Source: an uncultured Mediterraneibacter sp. (GTDB taxonomy: Bacteria; Bacillota; Clostridia; Lachnospirales; Lachnospiraceae). Taken from it: a stretch of 64,000 nt of DNA. Below the pieces are notes generated by a model. That model had not been told where the DNA came from and made no database searches. It saw only the letters and a program-made list of their open reading frames with translations. Positions within the stretch are counted from its first letter, which is position 1; the number at the start of each line of letters is the position of its first letter. Both the position numbers and the translations under genes were made by a program. The stretch is taken from NCBI RefSeq assembly GCF_934309415.1, contig NZ_CAKRDI010000010.1, positions 39,786 to 103,785 on the forward strand, written 5' to 3'. Positions 17,760 to 26,073 of this stretch are shown in pieces.

Positions 17760-17996
17760 TTACTCAGAAAGGCTGTTCAGATAGTTGGAAATGGAATCGT
17801 AATTCACTTCTGCAACGGCTCTTACCTGATTCGACTGATACAGATCATAAGCAGAATAGCCAAGCCATCCTACCACTGCCACTGCAACAACTGCTGCCAC
17901 GGCTTTACGGAGAATGCTCATTCTCTTCTCCTTCTTCATCGTCTTTTTTCGGTTTGCCTTTTCCTGTTTATAACGATCTACTTTTTCCTGACTCAT
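17760..17996 (-). CDS. Small single-pass membrane protein, unknown function
   Basis: A 78-residue protein starting MSQEKVDRYKQEKANRKK. It has a strongly basic, coiled-coil-like cytoplasmic part (1-30), a single Ala/Val-rich transmembrane helix (ILRKAVAAVVAVAVVGWLGYS, about 28-48), then a short outside tail. The start at 17994-17996 is chosen because AAAGGAG lies 10 nt upstream; an ATG six codons earlier lacks a site. I do not recognise a family. It is monocistronic between degV and the dcw operon. Confidence 0.7.
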   Translation of the reverse strand: MSQEKVDRYKQEKANRKKTMKKEKRMSILRKAVAAVVAVAVVGWLGYSAYDLYQSNQVRAVAEVNYDSISNYLNSLSE

Positions 17997-18028
17997 AACG
18001 ATCGCTCCTTTCACTGCAATAAAATGAT

Positions 18029-18137
18029 ACCAGTGTCAAAAGGTCAAAAAGCCGTTCGTGTTTACACGATAAGGCTTTTGAACCTGGGATCCGGGGTATC
18101 AAATGAGTGGCAAAAGACCTTTTGACACTCATGTCAT
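18029..18137. repeat. Palindromic intergenic repeat (family C), long form
   Basis: The ends AGTGTCAAAAGGTC and GACCTTTTGACACT are exact inverted repeats. A second hairpin AAAAGCC/GGCTTTT with inner GTGT/ACAC lies within. The direct repeat AAAATGAT occurs on both sides (18021-18028 and 18138-18145) and may be a target duplication, though the AT-rich sequence makes this uncertain. A 37-bp short form occurs at 32958-32994. It lies just downstream of degV. Confidence 0.6.
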
Positions 18138-18161
18138 AAAATGATTCTATCACAGGAAAGA

Positions 18162-19001
18162 TTAAAGTACAACTATAATTCCACCATCATTTGCATACAT
18201 ACTGCTGATTCCGGCTGTATCTACGATAAAACAGTCTTTGAATTTCAGTCGATCCCGAAGAAGACGTTCCATCTCAGCCGCACGTTCCGGACAGTTACAG
18301 TGTGCGATTGCAAGTGTCTTCTCTTCCGGCCGGATCGCATCCAGCGCTACATGATCGGCCATCTTGACAAGTGCCTTCTTCATTCCGCGTCCCTGTCCCA
18401 GCTGGCAGATACTTCCAACAGGTGTAGATCCCATGACCGGCTTGATGTTCAGCGCGGTAGCAACCAGAGACTTAATTCCTGAAAGACGTCCATTTTTCCT
18501 CAGTGTGTCCAGGTTCTCCAGAACGAAATATGTGTGCTGTTCTTCTATATAAGTATCTACACAGGATACAACTTCTTCAAAGCTCATTCCTTTTTCTTCG
18601 CATTCCTGAATTTTCAGACCGATCAGTGTCTCACCGACGGATGCTGATCTGGAATTGAATACATGAATCTGCTTTTCTCCGTATTCTTCTTCATAAAGTT
18701 TCTTTCCAAGTTCTGCACTGTTATAAGATCCGCTCAGTTCTGAGGATAATGTCACTGCGTATACATGTTCTGCTTCACAGTGGTAAAGCTCCATGTATCT
18801 CTCCGGAGACGGACAGGATGACTTCGGGCACTCCGGGCTGGCAGCCACTCTCTTCAGAAAATCTGCCTGATCAAATGTCTCGTCATCAATGATCTGTACT
18901 CCGTCCACTTCCATCGTCAGAGATGCACTTTCAAATTTTCCACTCATTTTCATCTCATCTGTAAGTTCTCCGCAACTGTCTACAATGATTCTGTACTCCA
19001 T
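18162..19001 (-). CDS. DegV family fatty-acid-binding protein
   Basis: A 279-residue DegV/FakB fold protein. Seen: RIIVDSCGEL at the start, CPKSSCPSPERYMELY (the conserved Ser-rich fatty-acid carboxylate loop region), YAVTLSSELSGSYNSA, FNSRSASVGETLIGLKI, and LENLDTLRKNGRLSG. These proteins hold a long-chain fatty acid and, with the kinase FakA, present it for phosphorylation to acyl-phosphate. No fakA is present here. GGGAGG lies 8 nt before the ATG. It is monocistronic. Confidence 0.92.
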   Translation of the reverse strand: MEYRIIVDSCGELTDEMKMSGKFESASLTMEVDGVQIIDDETFDQADFLKRVAASPECPKSSCPSPERYMELYHCEAEHVYAVTLSSELSGSYNSAELGKKLYEEEYGEKQIHVFNSRSASVGETLIGLKIQECEEKGMSFEEVVSCVDTYIEEQHTYFVLENLDTLRKNGRLSGIKSLVATALNIKPVMGSTPVGSICQLGQGRGMKKALVKMADHVALDAIRPEEKTLAIAHCNCPERAAEMERLLRDRLKFKDCFIVDTAGISSMYANDGGIIVVL

Positions 19002-19140
19002 TTATATATCCTCCCATACCGCAACGCGCATTTTCTTTTCCATTTCATGTGGTTTTCAATACTACATTTTAATATACCATACCTTCTTCTAAATGAAAAG
19101 ACTTTTTGAAATAATTCGTTTAAATAAATAAACTAACAAA

Positions 19141-19187
19141 TAAAGACTTTCCGCAGGAATGAATCTGTCATTCTCCACAGAAAGTCT
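19141..19187 (-). terminator. Terminator downstream of the second SEDS gene
   Basis: On the minus strand AGACTTTC...GAAAGTCT, with inner GAATGA/TCATTC pairing, is followed by TTTATTTG. It lies 62 bp after the SEDS stop codon. Confidence 0.65.
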
Positions 19188-19248
19188 CTGGTTTCAGTTT
19201 CTATTTTGTTTCTGTCATTTCTATATAAATACTGTCTTCAATATGTAA

Positions 19249-20619
19249 CTACTGTTCTTTCAATTCAATCTTCGATGAAATTCCCAGTGCGATTCCCATC
19301 TCCGCCAGCAAGAACACAACCGCGGTTCCTCCGTAACTGATAAACGGAAGCGTGATTCCGGTTGTCGGGAAGATTCCGGTTACAACCGCCACATTCAGAA
19401 TCACCTGTAATGCAATATGTCCGAAAATTCCTGTTGCGATCAGTGAACCGAACAGATCCGGTGCATTTCTCGCAATAAACATCAGACGATATAACATAAA
19501 TCCAAACAGACACAGGATCACGATCACACCAAGTACTCCCAATTCTTCACAGATTACTGTAAGGATCATATCATTCTGCGCCTCTGGAATCGCTGTCAGT
19601 TTCTGCGTACTGTTTCCAAGACCTTTTCCAAAAAATCCACCGGATCCAATCGCATACAGTCCCTGCATCAACTGGTAACTTCCATCATCTGCCGTTCCAC
19701 TTGGATCCAGCCAGGAAATGATTCTTCTCAGACGGAAGTTATCACTGTGTGTTACTCCGGTTGCAAGCAAAAGAATTATTCCCGCCACAACGAACGCTGC
19801 ACACGCTCCGACAAATTTAATGAATGGTTTTGTCTTTGGATGAACAACAAAAATCAGAATACAGGTGATCCCCATAACAATAATGGCTGTACTTAAGTTC
19901 TCTGTCAGTACAAAAACACCACCTGCTCCGACAGCTCCAAAGAAAATGGTCCATATGATTCCCTCTTTGGAATATGCCCTGCGCCCCAAACGACATAGCT
20001 CATAAGAAATAAACAAGATCATCGCAATCTTAGTCACTTCCGCCGGCTGCAGCGTCAAGCCACCCGGTAGATTGATCCAACGCCTTGCCCCATTTACTTC
20101 TTTTCCAAGCGGGGTCTGTACCAGTGCCATCAAGATAAATGCAAAAATAAAACTCTCTTTTGCAAAAGCTCCATAGAAATGATAATCCACCTTCGATACA
20201 AACAACATCACGAAAAATCCTGCTGCCCCGATAATTGCCTGCTTTGAAAAGTAATACATATCATCCTGAAAATCTGCCTGTGCACTGTAAGCGCTGGTAC
20301 TGTAAAGCATGACCAGACCAAAGCACATCAGAAAGACAATGACCAGAAGCAGATCATAGTCAAAATATTTGACATTCTGCTTCTTTTTGCTTCTCCTTCT
20401 CTGCACAGAAGCACTGATACTTCCATTGTATCCGGACGGTCTCCGATAAGCAGTTACCGCCGCATCCGGCCGCGGTGTCCGCACGACCCGGCTTCTCCGC
20501 TCCATCTCCTGCTGATAGCTGCGGTAACCGGCTCCGCGTGACATCGACTGATTCCCCATTTTTTTTCTCTGACTTTGCTGACTTTGTCCCCTCCGGGACT
20601 GTACAGTTCTGCTCTTCAT
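19249..20619 (-). CDS. SEDS peptidoglycan polymerase (second FtsW/RodA-type) with long N-terminal extension
   Basis: A 456-residue polytopic protein. The SEDS core (about residue 85 on) has YSTSAYSAQADFQDDMYYF, NGARRWINLPGGLTLQPAE, GLYAIGSGGFFGKGLGNS, PEAQNDMILTVICEELG and FISYGGTAVV. In front is an ~85-residue Arg/Ser/Gln-rich segment (RRGQSQQSQRKKMGNQSMSR), absent from the 364-residue paralogue at 7868-8962 and similar in composition to the cytoplasmic N-terminus of FtsL here. It probably works with a class B PBP in division or elongation. It is directly downstream of asnB (26 bp) and ends an operon. Confidence 0.88.
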   Translation of the reverse strand: MKSRTVQSRRGQSQQSQRKKMGNQSMSRGAGYRSYQQEMERRSRVVRTPRPDAAVTAYRRPSGYNGSISASVQRRRSKKKQNVKYFDYDLLLVIVFLMCFGLVMLYSTSAYSAQADFQDDMYYFSKQAIIGAAGFFVMLFVSKVDYHFYGAFAKESFIFAFILMALVQTPLGKEVNGARRWINLPGGLTLQPAEVTKIAMILFISYELCRLGRRAYSKEGIIWTIFFGAVGAGGVFVLTENLSTAIIVMGITCILIFVVHPKTKPFIKFVGACAAFVVAGIILLLATGVTHSDNFRLRRIISWLDPSGTADDGSYQLMQGLYAIGSGGFFGKGLGNSTQKLTAIPEAQNDMILTVICEELGVLGVIVILCLFGFMLYRLMFIARNAPDLFGSLIATGIFGHIALQVILNVAVVTGIFPTTGITLPFISYGGTAVVFLLAEMGIALGISSKIELKEQ

Positions 20620-20645
20620 AGATCTTCCCCTATTACATTACCTGC

Positions 20646-22526
20646 CTATCTTGCACTCATTGCCGGATGCATCGGTTTTCCGTGACCAAAGAATCTGTCA
20701 TACCATACAAGGAAGATGTAAACTGTCCAGATCTTACGGCTGTTATCTGTCTTCTCATTGGTATTCTTTCCACTCTTATGGTCATCCAGCATCTGAATCA
20801 GAAGGTCTGTATTAAAGAATTTATTTGCTGCTTCTGACTGGAACATCTCTTTCACTCTCGCATAATAGCGGTCTTCTTTCAGCCATACACGAATCGGAAT
20901 CGGGAATCCCAGTTTCTTCTTCTCAGCTGTCTTGCTGCGGATATTTCTCTCAGCTGCTGCTCTGAGTGCCACTTTTGTCTTCGGTGCACGGACTTTATAA
21001 TCCAGTGGAAGTGTCTCAGCAAGTTCCAGCACTTTCTTATCCAAAAATGGGACACGGACTTCCAGTGAATTGGCCATTCCCATCTTATCCCCTTTCATGA
21101 GAATGTCATGTACCAGCCACAGGTGCATGTCCACATACTGCATCTTTGTTACAGCATCTTTTCCCTGTACTCTCTCATACAGCGGTTTTGTCACCTTCTG
21201 GATTCCCGGTTTGCATCCTTTTTTCAGAATCTTATTGGCTTCTCTCTCTGTAAAGATATTCGTTGCATTTGCAAAATATCTCTCTTCCAGCGTCTTTCCA
21301 TGTCTCATCAGGAAACCTCTTCCCTTCATGCCACGCGGGAGACAGCGCTCCGCAAATGCACCGAGGAAACGGCGGATCGGCATCGGGATCTTGTTAAAAG
21401 AAGTATGCTCCAGTGGTTCACAGTAAATATTGTAACCACCAAATAATTCATCAGATCCTTCTCCGGAAAGAACAACTTTTACTTTCTTGGATGCTTCTTC
21501 ACTTAAGAAATACAGTGCGATCGCTGCCGGATCTGCTACTGGCTCATCCATATAATACTGAATATCAGATAATCTGTCCCAGTACTCTTCCGGTTTGATC
21601 ACTTTGGCATCATTCTTCATATTGATACTTGCCGCAAATTCTTTCGCATCCTGAATCTCACTGTATTTACCCTCGTCAAACCCAACCGTGAATGTACGGT
21701 CTACCTGACCAAGATAAGTCAGATAACTGGAATCCACGCCACTGGAAAGATAAGATGCTACCTCTACATCACTGATCTTATGCATTTCCACAGATTCTTT
21801 CATTACTGCTTCAATGTCATCTACCACTTCTTCAAACGGTTTCTTGCAGTCTCCTGTGAAATTTGGTTCAAAATAACGGGTAATCTCCAGTTTTCCATCT
21901 TCATATGTGAAGTAATGTCCCGGCTGAACACAGAACACGCCTTTGAAAAATGTCTCATTTGTAGGGACAAACTGGAATGAAAGGTAATTTCCCAGTGCCT
22001 CTTCATTAAATACTTTATCAAACTTCGGATGCTCCATAAAAGCTTTGATCTCGGATGCAAACATTAAAGTATCGTTCATCTGCGCATAATATAACGGTTT
22101 GATTCCAAAAATATCTCTTGCCGCAAACAGTTTCTTTTTCTTTGTATCCCAGATTGCAAATGCATACATTCCACGAAGTTTTTCAACCAGACTCTCGCCC
22201 CATTCTTCATATCCATGAATCAGTGTCTCGGAATCTGTATTTGACACAAATACATGTCCGGCTTCCTGAAGCTGTGCTCTTAACTCCTGATAATTATAAA
22301 TTTCTCCGTTAAATACAAGCACCATGCTTCTATCTTCATTATACAGCGGCTGATCTCCAACAGATGACAGATCAATAATGCTGAGACGTCTGAATCCAAG
22401 TGCTGCATCATCGTCTACATATCGTCCTTCACTGTCCGGTCCTCTGTGTATGATCGTATTCATCATATTAACAAGTACCTGTTCTCTGTCTTCTACTTCT
22501 CCGACAAATCCCGCAAATCCACACAT
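20646..22526 (-). CDS. asnB: Asparagine synthase (glutamine-hydrolysing)
   Basis: A 626-residue class B asparagine synthetase. The N-terminal Ntn amidotransferase domain starts MCGFAGFVG with the nucleophilic Cys2, followed by IIHRGPDSEG, LGFRRLSIIDLS and FNGEIYNYQELR. The synthetase domain has the pyrophosphate loop SSGVDSSYL and VVLSGEGSDELFGGY, and LEVRVPFLDKK near the end. It converts Asp, Gln and ATP to Asn, Glu, AMP and PPi; some such proteins amidate cell-wall components instead. No T-box motif is visible in the leader. The gene is followed by a SEDS gene, which might hint at a wall role. Confidence 0.95.
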   Translation of the reverse strand: MCGFAGFVGEVEDREQVLVNMMNTIIHRGPDSEGRYVDDDAALGFRRLSIIDLSSVGDQPLYNEDRSMVLVFNGEIYNYQELRAQLQEAGHVFVSNTDSETLIHGYEEWGESLVEKLRGMYAFAIWDTKKKKLFAARDIFGIKPLYYAQMNDTLMFASEIKAFMEHPKFDKVFNEEALGNYLSFQFVPTNETFFKGVFCVQPGHYFTYEDGKLEITRYFEPNFTGDCKKPFEEVVDDIEAVMKESVEMHKISDVEVASYLSSGVDSSYLTYLGQVDRTFTVGFDEGKYSEIQDAKEFAASINMKNDAKVIKPEEYWDRLSDIQYYMDEPVADPAAIALYFLSEEASKKVKVVLSGEGSDELFGGYNIYCEPLEHTSFNKIPMPIRRFLGAFAERCLPRGMKGRGFLMRHGKTLEERYFANATNIFTEREANKILKKGCKPGIQKVTKPLYERVQGKDAVTKMQYVDMHLWLVHDILMKGDKMGMANSLEVRVPFLDKKVLELAETLPLDYKVRAPKTKVALRAAAERNIRSKTAEKKKLGFPIPIRVWLKEDRYYARVKEMFQSEAANKFFNTDLLIQMLDDHKSGKNTNEKTDNSRKIWTVYIFLVWYDRFFGHGKPMHPAMSAR

Positions 22527-22603
22527 ATACTATCCGCTCCTTTTACTCTGATCAAAATATATTATAGTCTCTTTGAATTTGAAAAAAAAGTCCCTTTAAT
22601 TAG

Positions 22604-22636
22604 AAAAATACTGTGAGCGTCTAATTTTCACAGTAT
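22604..22636 (-). terminator. Terminator downstream of tRNA-Pro
   Basis: On the minus strand ATACTGTGA and TCACAGTAT form a 9-bp perfect stem followed by TTTTTCT. It lies 127 bp beyond the tRNA 3' end and before asnB. Confidence 0.65.
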
Positions 22637-22762
22637 CCCCATCGACCCATTTATGAAATTCACAGATGTATCGTTCTGCTCTTTTATACCAGAGTATGTC
22701 TGAAAATGTTCCTTTTATTTCGAAACTGCTCTGTCATACTCTCTCACATAAACTATACACCC

Positions 22763-22837
22763 TCGGGGTGACAGGATTCGAACCTGCGACCTCACGGCCC
22801 CCAGCCGTGCACTCTAACCAAACTGAGCCACACCCCG
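22763..22837 (-). tRNA. tRNA-Pro (anticodon GGG)
   Basis: A 75-nt cloverleaf: acceptor CGGGGTG/CACCCCG with discriminator A, D-arm GCTC/GAGT, anticodon stem CACGG/CCGTG with loop CTGGGGG (anticodon GGG), and T-arm GCAGG-TTCGAAT-CCTGT. No CCA is encoded. The promoter TTTACA-17-TATAAT is just upstream. Confidence 0.95.
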
Positions 22838-22849
22838 TTAACTTGTAAC

Positions 22850-22878
22850 ATTATATATGATTTCTTTCTAAATGTAAA
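22850..22878 (-). promoter_or_regulatory. Promoter of tRNA-Pro
   Basis: On the minus strand TTTACA (22873-22878), a 17-bp spacer, and TATAAT (22850-22855), 12 bp before the tRNA 5' end. Confidence 0.7.
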
Positions 22879-22946
22879 GAGTAACCTTCCCGAGTTTTTT
22901 CCATATTTTAATCGTAAAGACTAAGAAATTAAGGAGTTATCTGTCT

Positions 22947-23306
22947 ATGCCATTTTATCCAAATCAGCGTTGCCAGCGCTGTTATCAGCCATCCGGCTGC
23001 TCCGTCCAGCGTCCGGTTCCCGAACCCCGGCGGCAGCAGATGGAATCAAACCATTCCGAATCTACTGTTCCGGCAACCCAAAGTTTCTACGACAATCATT
23101 CCATCTCCGGCTCTGACTGCCCATGTCACAGAGCCGATGCCTGTGAACACCGCCGGACCATACCGGAAGATCCTGTTATCGCAATGGCTTATGTTCCATG
23201 GCAGCGATGGGCAAATCTTTCAAACCGCGCAAAAGCACTGCAGCAAGGAACTATCTTTGCCGATCTTAACAAACCATTTTCAGGAAAAGGAGGACATTGC
23301 AGATGA
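22947..23306 (+). CDS. cotJA: Spore coat associated protein CotJA
   Basis: A 119-residue protein. The C-terminal half has the CotJA signature VIAMAYVPWQRWANL followed by ALQQGTIFADLNKPF. The N-terminal half is a Cys/Pro/Arg/Gln-rich region (YPNQRCQRCYQPSGCSVQ) not seen in the shorter Bacillus protein. CotJA is needed for CotJC incorporation in the inner coat. AAGGAG precedes the ATG. The stop overlaps the cotJB start by 4 bp. It is the first gene of a plus-strand operon, the only one in the window; no clear SigE promoter was found in the 100 bp upstream. Confidence 0.9.
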   Translation: MPFYPNQRCQRCYQPSGCSVQRPVPEPRRQQMESNHSESTVPATQSFYDNHSISGSDCPCHRADACEHRRTIPEDPVIAMAYVPWQRWANLSNRAKALQQGTIFADLNKPFSGKGGHCR

Positions 23307-23575
23307 ATCAGACATCCAGAAATCGGAAAGAACTGCTTCAATATATTAATGAAGTAAGTTTTGCTGTCGATGATGCAAAACTTTTTCTTGATACGCACCC
23401 CTGTGATCAGAATGCCATGAATTTTCTTTATGAAAATAATAAAAAACGAAATCAGGCGCTGCTTGAATATGCAGCCGCTTACGGTCCACTCACGATTCAT
23501 TCTGTAAATGCAGATGATTCAGACCGCTGGGCATGGATCAACGAGCCATGGCCATGGCAGGAAGGAGGATGCTGA
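23303..23575 (+). CDS. cotJB: Spore coat protein CotJB
   Basis: A 90-residue protein matching CotJB: LLQYINEVSFAVDDAKLFLDTHP, YENNKKRNQALLEYAAAYGPL, and a Trp-rich end WAWINEPWPWQEGGC. The start is ATG 23303, with AAAGGAGG 9 nt upstream; a TTG two codons earlier is too close to that site. It overlaps cotJA by 4 bp (ATGA). It presumably forms a complex with CotJA and CotJC in the spore coat. Confidence 0.9.
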   Translation: MNQTSRNRKELLQYINEVSFAVDDAKLFLDTHPCDQNAMNFLYENNKKRNQALLEYAAAYGPLTIHSVNADDSDRWAWINEPWPWQEGGC

Positions 23576-23578
23576 TCT

Positions 23579-24193
23579 ATGTGGAATTATGAAAAACGAC
23601 TGCAGTATCCTGTAAAGATCACACAGACAAATCCGAAGCTTGCTCAGGTGATCATCAGTCAGTTTGGTGGACCTGACGGGGAACTCGGGGCATCCATGCG
23701 CTACCTGTCGCAGCGTTATACAATGCCTTATAAAGAAGTAACCGGAATCTTAACCGATATCGGGACCGAAGAACTGGCCCACCTCGAAATCATCTGTGCC
23801 ATTGTCTACCAGCTCACCAAAGATCTCACCCCTGAGGAAATCGAGCGTTCCGGTTTTGCCCCGTACTATGTGGATCATACCCTCGCGCTCTGGCCACAGG
23901 CCGCCAGCGGAACTCCATGGACTGCCACCTATTTCCAGTCCAAAGGCGATCCCATCACGGACCTGCATGAGGACCTCAGTGCGGAACAAAAAGCCCGAAC
24001 TACTTATGACAACATCCTTCGCCTGGTTAAAGATCCGGAAGTCAGTGATCCAATCCGATTCCTAAGGGCAAGAGAAATTGTCCATTACCAGAGATTTGGA
24101 GAAAGTCTCAGAATTGTCCAGGATCGTCTGGACAGCAAAAATTTCTATGCATTCAATCCAGAATTCGATGACCGGGGATGCAGTAGGAAATAA
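23579..24193 (+). CDS. cotJC: Spore coat protein CotJC, manganese catalase-like
   Basis: A 204-residue ferritin-like four-helix protein of the Mn-catalase family. Metal-ligand motifs are GPDGELGASMRYLSQRY (first Glu), DIGTEELAHLEII (Glu and His), and LRAREIVHYQRFGESL (Glu and His). It starts WNYEKRLQYPVKI, the CotJC signature. It lies 3 bp after cotJB with GAAGGAGG upstream. Followed by a family A element and a bidirectional terminator. Confidence 0.94.
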   Translation: MWNYEKRLQYPVKITQTNPKLAQVIISQFGGPDGELGASMRYLSQRYTMPYKEVTGILTDIGTEELAHLEIICAIVYQLTKDLTPEEIERSGFAPYYVDHTLALWPQAASGTPWTATYFQSKGDPITDLHEDLSAEQKARTTYDNILRLVKDPEVSDPIRFLRAREIVHYQRFGESLRIVQDRLDSKNFYAFNPEFDDRGCSRK

Positions 24194-24207
24194 TAGTTAA
24201 TTTATTT

Positions 24208-24349
24208 TTACTGTTCACACCATATCTAATCACTTTGCTGATTAGATATGAGGATGCGAGTTTTGGCCTGAGTGAATCTCGCCCATCGCCAAAGGCGATT
24301 CTAAATGGCGAGATTCGTTACTGTTTGCAGGTTACCTGTGAACAGTAAC
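24208..24349 (+). mobile_element. Full-length family A element
   Basis: 142 bp from TTACTGTTCAC to GTGAACAGTAAC. Hairpin I is ATATCTAATCA/TGATTAGATAT and hairpin II is GAATCTCGCC/GGCGAGATTC with inner ATCGCC/GGCGAT. Both stems differ from the other copies at paired positions, so base pairing is kept. The outermost G of the left end is lost, and no target duplication is detectable. It lies in the 315-bp spacer after cotJC. Confidence 0.88.
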
Positions 24350-24413
24350 AAGCAGTTTTCAGACACACTCTGGTAAATATGGATAAAAATCGAAATGATA
24401 CAATATTTTATAT

Positions 24414-24485
24414 AAAAAGAAACCCATGCAGCAGCTCTTTCAGACCTCAAAATCTGTTCCAAGCCTGCCGCACAGGTTTCTTTTT
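24414..24485. terminator. Likely bidirectional terminator between cotJC and htrA
   Basis: AAAAAGAAACC and GGTTTCTTTTT are 11-bp perfect arms separated by 50 bp, with A/T runs on the outer sides in both directions. It sits between the convergent cotJC and htrA genes. Confidence 0.5.
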
Positions 24486-24508
24486 ATTTCATTTATTTTA
24501 TCTGTTTT

Positions 24509-25858
24509 TTAGTTTGAAGATTTTGCTCCCAATGTTACATCCACTGACTGTTCTTCGTATTCTCCATTGCTCTGCGGAACCTGAATCGTCAGAGTTACTT
24601 TATCACCCTTTGCATAATACTGTAACTGTTCCTGAAGATCATCCATGCTGGATACCGTTGTTCCGTTGATTCCTGTAATGACACAGCCTTTTGTCATTCC
24701 GGCTTTTTCAGCTCCGCCGCCCTTTGTGATCTCAGATACATAGACACCATTTGGCATATTCAGCTGTTCTGCATACTCAGTTGAAACACTCATACCTTTG
24801 ATTCCGATTGCCCCCTGATCTGCCTCAGCAACTTTCTTCTTTGTCTCCTGATTCATCAGTTCCTGAATCAGATCAGACACATCACTGATCGGGATTGCAT
24901 ATCCTACACCCTCAACAGTTGTTCCAACCAGTTTCGATGAATTAATACCGATTACTTCACCACTTGCATTTACAAGAGCTCCACCACTGTTTCCAGGATT
25001 AATTGCAGCATCTGTCTGGATCAGTTTTGCATCACTTGATACAGTCTCGCCTGTTGTCTCATCTGTAGAATCAACTGTACGATCCAGTGCACTGATGACT
25101 CCTGTTGTGACAGACTGTCCATAGCCAAGTGCATTACCGATTGCAATTGCAGGCTCTCCAACTTTCAGTTTTGTAGAATCACCTAATGTAGCTACTGAAA
25201 TAGCACTCATTGTATCATCAGAAATAGAATCCAGCGGAACCGCTACCACTGCCAGATCATATTCTGAGTTTGTTCCTTTAATGTCTGCCTCTACATTACT
25301 TCCGTCAGCAAATGTAACTGTCAGTGTATCACTTCCTGCAACCACATGGTTATTTGTAACAATCAGCAGTTCTGAATCATTCTGGGAAATAATGATTCCT
25401 GTACCTGCACTCTCACTCTGCTGCTGTGTCGTACCACCAAAGAAATTCTGTACTTCCTGTACACTCATATTTGTGATGGATACGATAGACGGCATTACAT
25501 TCTCAACCACATCAGAGACATCAGATGTAACAACACTGGCTGTCTTGGATAAAGAGGCATTACTGCTGACCGTCTTTGTTGTAGAAGCTGTTGCGGAACT
25601 TGAAGAATGAAGTTTCAGAATCTTGCTTCCGACTACATTGGATGTAAGGAATGTTGCACTGGACACAACACCAAACAGTAATGCCAGTCCAGTAACCGCT
25701 ACCGCTTTCGGCATCTTCTTGTTTGAATTTTTGTTCTTATGTGGCTGACCATTCTGTCCGTTCTGCTGAAATTCATTAAAATTCTGTCCGTTTCCATAAG
25801 AATTATCTGATCCGTTTCCTGTTCCATTTGCATTATAATAATTATATTGATTTTCCAT
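24509..25858 (-). CDS. HtrA-type membrane-anchored serine protease with PDZ domain
   Basis: A 449-residue protease for surface protein quality control. The N-terminal ~50 residues are Asn/Gln/Gly-rich and cytoplasmic, followed by a TM helix at ~51-72, a Ser/Thr-rich linker, and a trypsin-like domain with catalytic His171 (TNNHVVAG), Asp201 (SEYDLAVV) and Ser291 (NPGNSGGALV). A PDZ domain follows at ~345-435 (GVYVSEITKGGGAEKAGM, ITGINGTTV). It matches the DegP/HtrA S1C family in order and length. A terminator for the upstream cohesin-like gene precedes it, so it is probably monocistronic. Confidence 0.94.
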   Translation of the reverse strand: MENQYNYYNANGTGNGSDNSYGNGQNFNEFQQNGQNGQPHKNKNSNKKMPKAVAVTGLALLFGVVSSATFLTSNVVGSKILKLHSSSSATASTTKTVSSNASLSKTASVVTSDVSDVVENVMPSIVSITNMSVQEVQNFFGGTTQQQSESAGTGIIISQNDSELLIVTNNHVVAGSDTLTVTFADGSNVEADIKGTNSEYDLAVVAVPLDSISDDTMSAISVATLGDSTKLKVGEPAIAIGNALGYGQSVTTGVISALDRTVDSTDETTGETVSSDAKLIQTDAAINPGNSGGALVNASGEVIGINSSKLVGTTVEGVGYAIPISDVSDLIQELMNQETKKKVAEADQGAIGIKGMSVSTEYAEQLNMPNGVYVSEITKGGGAEKAGMTKGCVITGINGTTVSSMDDLQEQLQYYAKGDKVTLTIQVPQSNGEYEEQSVDVTLGAKSSN

Positions 25859-25972
25859 AAAAACTACCCGCTTTCTCTTGTATATTTATTTTATGATTAT
25901 ATAATAATCGTGTTTTGTGATGAATCTGTGTTCAATCGTTTAACAAATATTGAAAAGAAAGATTATAGGAAA

Positions 25973-26005
25973 AGAGGGCATCCGGCCTTTGCCGTTCTGC
26001 CCTCT
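25973..26005 (-). terminator. Terminator of the cohesin-like gene
   Basis: On the minus strand AGAGGGCA and TGCCCTCT, with inner CGG/CCG, form a strong GC-rich hairpin followed by TTTTCC. It lies 68 bp after the 26074 stop. Confidence 0.75.
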
Positions 26006-26073
26006 CTCAGGATCTTTATCTATCCATCCATTGGATGAAATCAAACATCCTTTATTTACACAAGATTTTCTTT

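Noticed and set aside
22527..22762. T-box riboswitch in front of asnB
   Set aside because: No T-box sequence or specifier-loop layout is seen; the only structure is a terminator hairpin belonging to the tRNA.
22666..22848. Plus-strand 60-codon frame containing GVTGFEPATSRPPAVHS
   Set aside because: It is the antisense of tRNA-Pro, a well-known artefact of reading the T-loop and anticodon region as protein.
22847..22946. SigE promoter for cotJABC
   Set aside because: A weak CATATTTT-like -10 exists, but no matching -35 at proper spacing could be identified.
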